DNA of 64,000 nt from Microcyclospora pomicola (Eukaryota; Ascomycota; Dothideomycetes; Capnodiales): contig NHNY01000005.1 of the NCBI GenBank assembly GCA_002786065.1, forward strand, positions 186,001 to 250,000. Reading direction: 5' to 3'. Both the position numbers and the translations under genes were made by a program. Of this stretch, positions 21,572-32,414 are shown piece by piece (positions within the stretch are counted from its first letter, which is position 1; each line of letters starts with the position of its first letter). The notes beneath the pieces are model-generated. The model was not told where the DNA came from. It saw nothing but the letters and a program-made list of their open reading frames with translations, and did not search any database.

Positions 21572-23642
21572 ATGCATTTCTCGACTCTCGCCCTGGGTCT
21601 TCACCTCGTCGGCAGCGCCATTGCGGCCCCGACCTCGCCTTCGCACCACTCGTATGCCATCAAGGAAAGCCATGCTGTGCCCCGAGGATGGTCAGTCGTC
21701 TCGCGTCCGCCCAAGTCGCACATGATCAACCTCCAGATTGGTCTCAAGCAAAGCAATGAAGACGTGCTCGACAAGCACCTCAGCGAGGTGTCGGACCCTA
21801 CGCACCACCGCTACGGTCAGTACCTCAGCGCTGAGGAGATTCACGACCTCGTCAAGCCTGCAGAGGATGTCATTGAGCAGGTCCACGCGTGGTTGCGCGA
21901 GCACGGTGTCGAGTCGGCAAGCGTTGCGCCTTCGCAGGATTGGATCAATGTCGCTTTGCCAATCGAGAAGGTCGAAGAGCTGCTGGACACGACATACTCG
22001 GTGTTTGAGCACACCGATGGCTCGTCACTCGTCCGTGCACCGGAATGGTCGCTGCCACAGCATCTGCACGACCACATTGATGTGGTACAGCCAACCACTT
22101 CGTTCTTCCGTCCTTCCAGACGATCCAACGATTGGATTCCGGAGGAGAAGGGTGCACCTTCGTACAGCTGGAGCTGGTGGAAGAGCCATGGTCCTGCTCC
22201 ATACGTGAGTCTCTAACAACTCCAACAATGTGTCTGAGCTTGGTCGTTAACGATTGATCCTCTAGCACCACAAACCCGGCACTCCTTGCGATATCAGTGT
22301 ACGTATACATCAAAAATACAGAGATAAAGCATTGAAAATTAACACCATGGCAGGCCGTGTGCAACATTACCTTCACTACCCTGACATGTCTTCGTTGCCT
22401 TTACGGCACGATTGACTACACTGTCAAGGTTCCAGAGAAGAACGGACTTGGCGTGACCAACTATTTGATGGAGGTACGTCTCGTCTAAAGTCTTGATCTC
22501 GTGTTACATGGCCTAATTTCGTTCAGACTCAAAACCGATCTGACGTGCACCTTTACCTCGAGAACTACCGCCCCGAGGCTGCCGCTGCCGCGTACCAGTT
22601 CCCCATCCATGTCGTTGCGAACGGTCCCAACCAGCAATCGCCGCTGAATGCGACACAGCTGGAAAATGGACAGGATATTGAGGGAAACCTTGACGGAGAA
22701 TTGTCTCTTGGTATTGCTTGGCCCACCAGCTTCCAGTCGTGGTCGACCGGAGGCTCTCCTCCCTTTGATCCTTCTCTCAGCACCCCGACTGACAGCAACG
22801 AACCCTACCTCGTCTGGCTGCAGTATGTGCTCGCGGACAGCTCACTGCCTCAGGTGATAAGCACTTCTTACGGTGACGATGAGCAGACCGTGCCCTATTC
22901 CTATGCCAAGAAGGCATGCGATGGTTTCAAGCAACTCGGTGCTCGTGGTATCTCTGTGCTCTTCTCTAGCGGTGACGCTGGTGTCGGCAGCAATGGTACT
23001 TGCTTCAGCAACAAAGACCCCTCTAAGGCCATGTTCACCCCCGACTTCCCAGCTTCATGCCCATACGTCACTACGGTTGGTGGCACCCAAGGTTTCTCCC
23101 CCGAGGTCGCAGTCCAGCGATTTGGTTCCGGCGCTGGCTTCTCCAACTACTTTGCTCAGCCATCATACCAAAGCAGTGCCGTGGAAGGCTACTTCGCCAA
23201 GATCGGCTCTCTTTATGCTGGTCTGTACAACAGGACCGGACGCGGGTATCCTGATGTCGCAGCACAGGGCAACCACGACGTGATTGTCTGGGACGGCCTC
23301 GTTCGCACCGTTGGTGGTACGAGCGCGTCGTCTCCTACATTCGCTGCAGTCATTGCCTTGGTCAACGACGCGTTGATCGCCAAGGGCAAGCCTGCGCTTG
23401 GATTCTTGAACCCTTGGATCTATGGTGGTGCATACAAGGCACTTACCGACATCACGAGCGGATCGTCCATCGGTTGCAACACCAGCGGATTCCCGGCAGA
23501 AGTTGGCTGGGATGCCGTGACTGGTTTTGGTACTCCGGTAAGTCACTCTCTATCATATTAATCAGTGCTTTTCGAGTCAAGCTGACGTTGTTGCATTCAG
23601 AACCTTCCGAAGCTCATCACCGCTGCCTTCCAGAAATACTAG
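21572..23642 (+). CDS. secreted sedolisin / tripeptidyl-peptidase (peptidase S53)
   Basis: Five exons (21572-22204, 22266-22298, 22354-22473, 22527-23537, 23601-23642), all phase 0, encode 612 residues. The second exon is only 33 nt. A signal peptide (MHFSTLALGLHLVGSAIAAP) is followed by the activation propeptide typical of S53 (VSDPTHHRYGQYLSAEE). The mature enzyme has the Glu-x-x-x-Asp pair in IEGNLDGEL (about residues 314 and 318) and the nucleophile in GGTSASSPTF (Ser528). The C-terminal calcium-site region includes DAVTGFGTPN. Such enzymes are acid-active, secreted or vacuolar, and remove tripeptides from protein N-termini. The best match is the fungal sed/TPP1-like group, but the exact member is not assignable. 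Several N-x-S/T sites suggest glycosylation. Confidence 0.93.
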
Positions 23643-24279
23643 GCAACCGTGACGAGAGTATGGAGTTAGACGGACATTACTCCATGACGTGGACGGGGAT
23701 AACGAGAGATGAGAGACGTCTGATCATAGAAATGGCGGTATAGATGCTGTCCAGCTGTCCGGACCAATGCCGCGACGCACAGCCGAACGTGCCAACAGTC
23801 GCTAGCCGTAAAAGACCAAATCACAATCCTTCGCCTGCAGAGGGAAACGACTTCTGATCATGAAGCTCAATGAGTGGACGTGGACACAAGCAACGATACA
23901 TGTATAAGTGAAGCTGTCGGACGCCGCTGCATCGGCGACCGGCGTAACCGAATGCTCCGGCGGCCTTACTTTCGCCTGCCCCGCTTCGACCGGAAGCGGA
24001 GCGCATTTCACGTCCGTTCCTTCCGTCCCATACATCTAGCATTGAGCCCAGGCATATTGCTGACAATCGAGTCGAGACACGAAACGAACAGCTTACTTCC
24101 CGTTTCCCTCCTCCCCCATTTCCCATTGATCACTTTTCCTTACTTCCACCTCCTCTCGGTGGCGTTGTCGCAATCGATCGTTTCACGTTGCGGTCGTAAA
24201 CGCGTGTGTTCCCGCGCGCGGATGAGTAAAGCCGAATTCGCAAAGCTCAGGTCTCCCGACTTTCCGTCGATTCCACGCG
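23643..24279. other. intergenic, upstream of Zn2Cys6 gene
   Basis: This gap lies between the sedolisin stop and the transcription factor start. The right part is pyrimidine-rich, like a fungal core promoter or leader. No gene is seen. Confidence 0.5.
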
Positions 24280-26560
24280 ATGCAACAAGTGAGCGTTTCG
24301 CCCACCGTGCCCGGTCGTGGCGGAACGGGGCCACGGTCTTGCATGACTTGTGCCAAGGCCAAGGCGAAGTGTGTTAGAGGTGTAGGACAGAAGACGTGTG
24401 AGCGATGTGCACGGTTGGAGAAGGAGTGTTGCTTGAAGGAACCCGTGGTGAGAAGGAAGAAAGTTGTCAAGACGACGTAAGTTGATTGAGAATGATTCGA
24501 TTGCATTTGATGTTTTTGTCTTGGGGTCGAATGTATGTTCGACGTCGTTGCTGAAAATGTTTCTCCTTCGATAGCCTTGTGAAATTGGCATCGAAGACAT
24601 GTTGGTATAGCAAAGTATCAAGAACTAACGATCCATCCTAGACGTGCTGCCCAACTCGAGAACCTGGAGCACAAAATCGAACATCTCGTCAAAGCCTTGT
24701 CGGCAAAACAAGTCGGGGCTCATCATGATTCGGGACAACCCTCGCCCCCAATCTCACAAGATGACCCAACGCCTAGCCGGACGTTGGAGGTCGTGCATGC
24801 CCTGATCGGCTGTTCACACGACGACGAATCTGGCGTTGATCATGATGGGTTCTGCGGCCACGATCACGGCGATTCCGCTCGCAAGAAGACTTGTCGTCGT
24901 GATCCGGATGACTTCTCCGCTCTGGGCGTAAGCAAACATCAAGCGGTGGTACTGTTCGAACGTTTTCGAGTTTTTATGGCGCACTCGATCCCTTTTGTGC
25001 AATTGGAGCCTGATGTTACGGCACAAGAATTATACGACACGAAGCCGCTGCTATTGCATGCGATCGTGACGGTAGCTTCGTTCCATGATCATACGGCTCA
25101 GTTGGCATCGCTTGAGCGCTTCATGCGGCATCTGTCGGAACGGGTTCTGATCAATAGCGAAAAGAGTCTGGCCAACGTGCAGGCTATCCTTGTTATCCTG
25201 AACTGGTAAGTCAATGCTTCTCTTCATCACATTGCGTTCTAGATGCCATCGAGTCCCGTCCACCATTGGGCTACAAATACGCTGTTTCCGCAGTGTACGG
25301 TATGCCGAACATCAAGCTCACGAGGTGTGCAGGTACCATCCATACATCTTCTCTCGTCCGCAGGCGACACTCCTGTTGTACCTTGCCTCTGCACAATGCG
25401 CGGAGCTCGGGATCGATCGTGCTCGCACACATTGTGGTGAAGGTTTCAAAAACCAGTACGGACTGAACAAGCAAGGCATTCAAGTGGCCACGCTCCACGA
25501 TTACCGTGCTCTCATCGGAGTCTACTACCTCACATCCATGTTTTCCAGCTGTTTCAGGAAAACCGAAGCCATTTCCTGGACCCCGTACATGGATCTGTGT
25601 CTTCGAGAACTCGACGATGCTGGCGAGCTTGCGTCCGATCAGCGCCTGGTGCAGCTCGTAAGGATCCAGCAGCTCATCGCACAGACTACTGCCGTGCACA
25701 TTCGTGCCGGGACCGCGCCTACACAGTTCCACATCAACGCTTTCCTGGCAGATCTGAACAACCTCAAACACCGCAATGCGTACGAAGACCGTGAGAACTT
25801 CTTGCTCCATATGCAGTACCTCGTTGCCGAGTGCCACATCTATGGATGCAGTCTCACGGAAGTCATGGAGAACGAAAAGACTTCGCTGTCTGCGAACCTC
25901 AACAATCTCTTCATGTTGATCGCCAAGATCAAGGAGCTGCTCGCGACATTCTATAGCAATCCTGTGCAGGACTACATGATCACCCCGTTTGCGGTGTTCG
26001 CCCAATATGCACATTCGTTCATCATCTACACCAAACTGGCATCGCTTGATGCCGAGGGCTGGAACACCAAACACCTGCAAGACGAGATGAAGTTCACGGC
26101 AGAGATTGATCGCTCCACTTCTTACTTCGACGCCGCTGTCAACATCGGTCCCGAAGGTATCTCTGTCGTCAACGACGTATTTTCCAAGTGGTCTCACCGC
26201 CTACGCTGGATGAAGAATGTCTTTGAAACGAGGTTCCAGAGTCAGCAATCTCGAGATGTCATCGGCGCCATGATGGCCCCGGACGCGACCAGAGTGCCTG
26301 GTATGGTCCGCACAGCGGTTACGATGGAGCGAGATACTCCGACTACCATGGTACAACAACAGCAGCCGCAACCGCAGCCGCAACAACAACAACCACCGCA
26401 ACTATCGACACCGCCGGATGATCAGTTCTCTGCTGATCTCTTTAGCTACTTGGACGACAGTTTCTGGCAGGGTTTTCCCATGGACGTCGACTTGTCGTTC
26501 AATGACACGCCCATACAATTACACTCATCGACTATGGGCATGGGCCAGAATACTCGATGA
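24280..26560 (+). CDS. Zn2Cys6 (zinc binuclear cluster) transcription factor
   Basis: Three exons (24280-24476, 24642-25205, 25294-26560) encode 675 residues. The DNA-binding cluster lies at about residues 21-50 with spacing C-x2-C-x6-C-x8-C-x2-C-x6-C, starting CMTCAKAKAKC. The first intron (165 nt) falls just behind the cluster. A short coiled coil follows (LENLEHKIEHLVKAL), as usual for dimerising members. A His/Asp-rich stretch and a helical fungal TF middle region come next, and the C-terminus carries a Gln/Pro tract and an acidic end. Zn2Cys6 proteins bind CGG-type half sites and regulate metabolism or stress genes; the target is unknown. All junctions keep phase 2. Confidence 0.9.
26345..26402 (+). 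repeat. Gln/Pro codon tract inside the Zn2Cys6 gene
   Basis: CAA/CAG and CCG codons alternate, encoding a Q-rich, P-interrupted tract. It is probably variable in length between strains and may be part of an activation domain. Confidence 0.6.
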
Positions 26561-27323
26561 GACGGCGCATGTCAGGACTTTGACAATCGGACCGCGGCCA
26601 AGCGTGCATCCACCACATCATTATCGATTATACATACCCGGCCGCCGTCTGCATAATGGCTGATATTCGACATGGTCTTACAGTCATCGTCATCATGCTT
26701 CCAAACCAGCTAGAAGCTTGTCCTCACCCCGACCACGCCTCTTCACGCCTCTGTTTGAGTCGACATCGGATCGAAAACAGAGATGAACGAGACTTGAGTG
26801 ATGAATCGACGACCACAACCACACAAGATCGCTACCGTGAAAGACGTGAAAGAACAAGAACAAGACAAACCGCCCAGGAAAGCGTGCGGGACGAATTTAC
26901 GAAATAACGAGGAGGTTGGGAGACATAGATTTGGACGTATAGCATGTGCAGATTTCGTAGCGGGAAACGATCGAATTTCTGACATACCACGAACGAAGAC
27001 GAGATCTACACTCCAGACATGTGTAACATGATTCAGCGACGAATCGAATTACAGCAGCTCGAACATAGATCGCCATCTAGTAGCCAAGACGTAATATCAA
27101 AGCTACCGAGACTTCGGTGCTAGGAATGCTCTCGATGTGAAACTTGTTCCTTTATACGTCTATCATGCAGTATTGATCGACCGTGTCACTGTCCTCTCGT
27201 GCCTCTCCACAAAAAAGTGTACGAAAAAAATGATTAGTCATCCCTAAATGCCGATCTTGACGTCTCTCTCGAAAAAAAAAGTTGGAAGAAACACGACTTT
27301 CAATTGACCTCGGGAGTGTTGAG
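26561..27323. other. intergenic, upstream of BFR2
   Basis: This gap lies between the Zn2Cys6 stop and the BFR2 ATG. A-rich runs occur near 27213 and 27277. The open frames here are short and unconvincing. Confidence 0.5.
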
Positions 27324-28903
27324 ATGGCGGTCGGCAAAGGGCGAAATCGTGCAAGCGAGTTTGATGACCTATTAGAGAATGCGCCTGCAGGTACGTGGAA
27401 CGGAGAATGCAATTAAGCTACAGCCGTCAGCTAACGCGACGGGAAGACTTCGACCCCGAAGCTGACGATGTCGCCGGCGAAAGCGAAGACGATGACGATC
27501 ATAGTGAGACTGAGGGAGCGGATGGAAGGAGAGAACATTATGTCTCTGTCGGGAAGAGCAAGCTCCGCAAGCCGAAAGAGGTGCAGCTGGGCCCGCAGTA
27601 TCGAGGATCAAAAGTGAGAAGGGAGGAGGTCGATCTTGACGATGAAGATGAGGATGATCCGTTCGGGCGAGGATTTGGCGATGAGGAGAGTGATAGCGAA
27701 GAGAGTATGGATGATGGTCTGGAGGGGCTTGCAGATGGGTTTGACGATGAGGATGAAGACGAAGACGAGGATGAGGATGAGGATGAGGATATGGAGGAAG
27801 CTGATTCAGAAGTAACACCGGAAACTGAATTGAGCGACGATGATCCCGAAGAAGATGCCAAACCTCGGCCTGCGAGCCTCATGAACGGGCACAATCGTGC
27901 CGGATTGCAGAAAGCGCTCAGCGCAGCGAGCGAACAAAAACATGTCACAGCTTCCTTACTCCAAGGCACCCGGCAAGAAGCAGGAAAAGGCAAAGCGATC
28001 AAGAAACAGAAGGCGGCGTTCGACTCATTGCTCAATACCCGGATAAAGTTGCAAAAGGCACTCATTGGCGTGAACAGCGTCTGGGGTCTTCCGACGTTGG
28101 ATCTAGAAGAGCAGACACGCGACGCGAAACAGGCTATCGAAGCCGCAGAGACTGCTGCATTCACTCTCTGGTCATCTCTTAACAACTTCCGTGAAGATAT
28201 TCTGGCAGCGAAGACAGGCGACAAGCGAAAAGCGAGCCACCTGTCTGCAACCTCATCGACAGACGAGCTGTGGGCACATATGCAATCGCAGGACAAATCC
28301 AGCCTCGAGTCCCGTCACAGCAGTCTGTTGCGCTGGTCTGAGAAGACACGCGTCGAGACTCTACGAAGCAACCTCAACACCAAGAAGGAGTCGTCGCAGA
28401 CCACGTTCGTCGACAACATCCGCGAACATCTCGCCAACACCGACCACCTGCTGCGTCGCGCACACACCCCTCGAAGCTGTGCACCACTCCAACTCGCCGC
28501 GAAAGTCTCGGAGGACGAGAAGATCTACGACGACGCCGACTTTTACGGCTTACTCCTCAAGGAGCTGCTCGAGACCAAAGCCCAGGACTCGGTGTCCGCG
28601 TCCAACATCGCCAACATCGATCTGTCCTTTCAACTCCGTCGGGAAGCGAAGACGAAGAAGAATGTCGATGTCAAGGCTAGCAAAGGACGGAAGTTGAAAT
28701 ACACCGTGCATGAGAAGTTGCAGAATTACATGGCGCCTGAGGATCGTGGGGTGTGGGGTGAGCGCCAGACGGATGAGCTCTTCAGCAGTCTGTTTGGGCA
28801 GCGGATGGGGTTGGGGGAGGAGGAGAGGGATGCTGAGGATGGAGAGATGGCGGAGGAAGGAGTGGCGGAGGAGGATGCGGCGTTATTGCTGTTCAGGAGC
28901 TAA
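27324..28903 (+). CDS. BFR2: Bfr2 / AATF-like ribosome biogenesis protein
   Basis: Two exons (27324-27390, 27447-28903) with a 56-nt intron encode 507 residues. The family start, with DDLLENAPA followed across the junction by DFDPEADD, is restored by the splice. A long acidic region around residues 80-160 is almost all Asp/Glu. The middle carries the AATF/Che-1 domain (SLLNTRIKLQKALIG), and the C-terminus has the TRAUB-type segment (DRKASKGRKLKYTVHEKLQN-like; here KASKGRKLKYTVHEKLQNYM). Bfr2 is a nucleolar member of the small-subunit processome needed for 18S rRNA maturation. With MAK5 it makes two ribosome-assembly genes in 10 kb, though they are not adjacent. Confidence 0.92.
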
Positions 28904-29505
28904 CTTTCGGCCAAGAACGAATCGAACAGCGCCCAATTTCATGCAATATCTCCATGACAAGGTCCTCATATCTACGTTGATACGATAGCACCCCACTTGG
29001 TTTCCCGTTTCAGCGATCACTACTTAGGGAGCCTGTCACTGTTCATGCGATCACCTAAATCACGGTGGAGGGCAAAAGAAGCAGAGTACCGACATTGTGA
29101 AGCCTTCGCTTCCCATTGATCTGCTAATGATCTGTATTTATGAATATCGGCTCGCTCGCTTGGAGATATGAATCTCGCTCCACGTTCCTGTCACTGATGA
29201 CCATATGACTTTCTTCATGCTGTCCAAGGTAATCTCAGTCCTTCGTCAAAGGCTCGCGAGCCTGCCAGTATATCCAATGAGCTCATGCTCGAAACGCCGT
29301 ACCATGCCATGCCATTTTGCAAACCTCGAACTCCCGCCCGATCCGTGTCGCTATGCCGTCATTCGATTGAAACCTTTATAATATACATTCTGTGTCCCGT
29401 TCGTAGCCGAGTACGTCCGTACCGGCCGGCGTGTGTCATCATGTGCAAAGTACCGCTTGAATATCATTCGTCGCATCGCTGCCATGTTTTGGCGTCCTGG
29501 GTTGC
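28904..29505. other. intergenic
   Basis: This gap lies between BFR2 and the candidate microprotein, which is on the other strand. It holds the 3' ends of both. No further gene is seen. Confidence 0.5.
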
Positions 29506-29652
29506 TCAAACGCCTTCGCTGCTAGCGGACGTCTCTTCTCCTCCGCCGCCGCCGGTGAACCTCGTTTGCAGCCACCAGATGCCGAATCCGATCAGTGCCA
29601 GTAGGATGAATAGGATGATGATGATCACGAAGATGACAATGTTCCGTTGCAT
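29506..29652 (-). CDS. candidate single-pass membrane microprotein (48 aa)
   Basis: The frame has 48 codons from an ATG. MQRN leads directly into one long hydrophobic segment (about residues 5-29, rich in Ile, Leu and Phe, ending IGFGIWWLQ). A basic residue pair, a run of five glycines and an acidic/Ser tail (EETSASS) follow. The clean tail-anchor-like or N-anchored layout argues against chance. The frame continues 5' of the ATG without a stop to 29781, but has only non-ATG starts there. I recognise no named family; small tail-rich membrane proteins like this are common and rarely annotated in fungi. Confidence 0.5.
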   Translation of the reverse strand: MQRNIVIFVIIIILFILLALIGFGIWWLQTRFTGGGGGEETSASSEGV

Positions 29653-30674
29653 CTTGGCGGTTGTGGTTGGTGGATTGCGTTTGTTCGCAGATTGATGGTA
29701 GCCGAGTCGGTTCTGGCTTCTGAAGGAGGCAGCAACAGGTCGGTTGAGTGTTTCCGAGTAGTGTGTCTCTAAACGATTCAAAAGGCGTTCCTCGTTGTGT
29801 AGATTGGGTCTCGAACGATGATTGAAGGCCAGGCGCTATGGATTGATCGAGGTGATTTGAAGTCTGAGAGCCGCGGAATGAATGCGACAAGCAAGGTCGA
29901 TGGGTTATGGTGACCAGGTCCTTAATGGGTATACGTATGCTTGCAGTATGTATGATTGAGAGAAAGAAAGAAGAGAGTGGATATTGCCTGTAGTATTAAT
30001 TAGATGTACCTACATGCTGCTTCTTTCCTGCCACCCAAAACCAATGGGGGGCTGGAAGAGGAGGCTGGGAAGACGCAACACTTCACCGTTTCGTTGCTGA
30101 GGTCACGCAATTAGACATCCGTTGTTCTTTCGCTTCGACATCGTGATCGGCGTACTGGCAACCTATCATCGATGACATGTCTCAATTGGAAGCTGTGAGG
30201 TGATAGTTCTCCAACAAATGTTGCTGCTGTGGTGAAAGCTGAGACGAGATGGAGCAAGATCCAAGCTTTGTGGGGGGGCTAGACGCGCTAGATCAATGGC
30301 CCGTTGACGGGTCTACCGAAACTCTATCTTCAACCCTGCCCGCTGCTACGGAATATCAAGCTGTTCATGCACCACAGTGAATAACTTGGTGTTGCATGGT
30401 GTTACACATACTCCATGCAGTGCTTTCATCTAGCAGTGATTGTCTTTGAGTCAAGTTAGTGATAGCAGAGGTCTATCGAGAATGTAAAGAATGGAATCCT
30501 TGACGTTCGCAAATGTCCTCATGACTTGGGTGGTAGGGGCCGTACAGACAGTCACATAGCTCTTGTAGGTAAGCCTGAGCGATCGTGAAAACATCCCTTG
30601 CCTGCACTATTACTGTCGCCCATTGCCTCTACTTCTATCATTGACACAAGGCACGAGATACCCAAAGTCGGTCG
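29653..30674. other. intergenic, divergent region
   Basis: This gap lies between the microprotein candidate and the F-box gene. No conserved frame is seen. Confidence 0.5.
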
Positions 30675-31772
30675 ATGCAGACGATGACACTAGATTCCCC
30701 AAATACGGATGGCATGTACACTCATCCCATGATTGCTCAGGCGCATGCTGCACAACAATTGATTGAGACGCCCGCGATGACTGCGCAGACTCGAGAACGA
30801 CGCAGGTCGGATGCTGATCGTCCGCGCAACTCTCTTCCAAAGCCGGACCACCTTATCCACTCTGTTAGAAGTAGGGATGGGTCGCGGTGGCTACCGACTC
30901 CACAGGAACAAGTTCACACTGTGGGTGCTGCTGCATGCGAATCAGACACTGTACTACCACAGCCCAAGTCATCATCATCCCAACCGCTCGAACCGCATCG
31001 ATGCTCTCGGGATGCCAATGCATGTGCTATGCTTCGCACCTTTCACACCTCTGAACTTTTCGAATTGATTTTGACCTTCCTGGACACACGTAACATCCTC
31101 ACCCTGCGTCGTACGAGCCGGAGATGGCTGACGGCTGTCCTCAACTCGCCATACCTTCGTCTGCATATGTTCGTCCATTCGAATTGGTGTTTGCCATCCT
31201 CGGACTTTGCACTATTACCCTTGACCATGGCTGGACTCGATATTGAGCGCAGCGAGAAAATTCACCAGGGTCAATGGGTCAGAGTCTTGATGGCACGGGA
31301 GACCGCGCAACGTCTCGCACCTAACCCCATATCAAGGAAGCGTCTCGGACGTTCAAGATCCATATTTGAAGGTCTTAGTGGTGGCTTGGGCTCCAGAGCA
31401 GAGGGCTTTAAGGACGCTTGGCCGGCACTTCCACCAGCAGAGCCCACCTCTAGTTTGATGATTTGTCTCGAAGACTTATACATCACGCAACCTCCCATAG
31501 TCTCTGTACAGGCATTCAGGGACATCGATGATAGTATTGATCAGAGCTTGAAGCCGGATGATATGCACCACGGAAAGACACTTGAGCCCATCGCTAGGTT
31601 GTCTTGCGATGCTGGAATTACCCTCGGGTTTCTCGCACAAACAACACTTACCTTGCTCGAGTCAAAACCGTTCGAACACACCTTGATATTCAAGGCTGTA
31701 GTGTCTTTTGGACGATCTGAGGATGCTCCTCGAAAACGTATTGCAACTAGACACGTTGCTACATTCACCTAA
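30675..31772 (+). CDS. F-box domain protein
   Basis: A single exon of 365 residues. A disordered, Arg/Ser/Pro-rich N-terminus (about 115 residues) precedes an F-box of about 45 residues: FHTSELFELILTFLDTRNIL, then a Trp in RRTSRRWLTAVLNSPYLR. The downstream half has no repeat I recognise. F-box proteins bind Skp1 and bring substrates to SCF ubiquitin ligases. This type, with an F-box followed by a short variable C-terminal domain, is expanded in Dothideomycetes and its members rarely have known substrates. No intron was needed. Confidence 0.8.
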   Translation: MQTMTLDSPNTDGMYTHPMIAQAHAAQQLIETPAMTAQTRERRRSDADRPRNSLPKPDHLIHSVRSRDGSRWLPTPQEQVHTVGAAACESDTVLPQPKSSSSQPLEPHRCSRDANACAMLRTFHTSELFELILTFLDTRNILTLRRTSRRWLTAVLNSPYLRLHMFVHSNWCLPSSDFALLPLTMAGLDIERSEKIHQGQWVRVLMARETAQRLAPNPISRKRLGRSRSIFEGLSGGLGSRAEGFKDAWPALPPAEPTSSLMICLEDLYITQPPIVSVQAFRDIDDSIDQSLKPDDMHHGKTLEPIARLSCDAGITLGFLAQTTLTLLESKPFEHTLIFKAVVSFGRSEDAPRKRIATRHVATFT

Positions 31773-32414
31773 TAGGCCTTGCGCGCTACTGCTTGACCAT
31801 CCTACAAGCTTCCCTCGCGTTGTGTTGCTAGTATCTTCACAAGGCGATTCCCGGCTGTCAATGATTGCAATGCTAGAAAGTTTGATCTGCTCAGAACTTC
31901 ACACTACCTAGCTCCTAGCCAAGGACTTTAATTACATGGTACTGTGTGACATCATGAATCCAGATTCTGCATGATCATCTCTACTGGCCGTGCAAGTATC
32001 TTCTAGCAGCTTGTGCTATCCTACTAGCCCGACGGTCTAGAGGCACAAGATGCCGATGATGTCCCGTTCGAATGTGTTTGGTGAGGCGGTGGAGTGTCTC
32101 ACCACACGATCGACGGCGCGTTTCCCCATCCAGGCGTCGCACATTCTTCACTTGCGCTGTCCTTTTGTGGCTATAGCACTTAACGCTTTGCAGACTGTCG
32201 TCCCAACGCATGCTCGTGGACCTAGAAGATACACTAAGAACATCGAGATCCGCTTGTCCTAGAGCCACAACAAGTTCAAACCCCGCCGTGCGATGGCCCG
32301 GTACCAATATGACGCTGTGTGCAAATATGGCACCAAACATTGTATAAAGCACTACGCAGTGCCGTGGTCGAACATCTTTTCGAAGTCACGAGTCTATTCG
32401 CCTCATTTGCAGCC
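31773..32414. other. intergenic, upstream of GMC gene
   Basis: This gap lies between the F-box stop and the GMC ATG and holds a TATA box near its right end. No gene is seen. Confidence 0.5.
32343..32348 (+). promoter_or_regulatory. TATA box of the GMC oxidoreductase gene
   Basis: A TATAAA lies 67 bases upstream of the first ATG of the secreted oxidoreductase. This is a motif and position match only. Confidence 0.4.

Noticed and set aside
25271-26197. Minus-strand frame of 308 codons
   Set aside because: It is antisense to the Zn2Cys6 factor's third exon, which joins in frame to the zinc cluster.
27538-28296. Minus-strand frame of 252 codons rich in serine
   Set aside because: It is the antisense shadow of the acidic region of BFR2.
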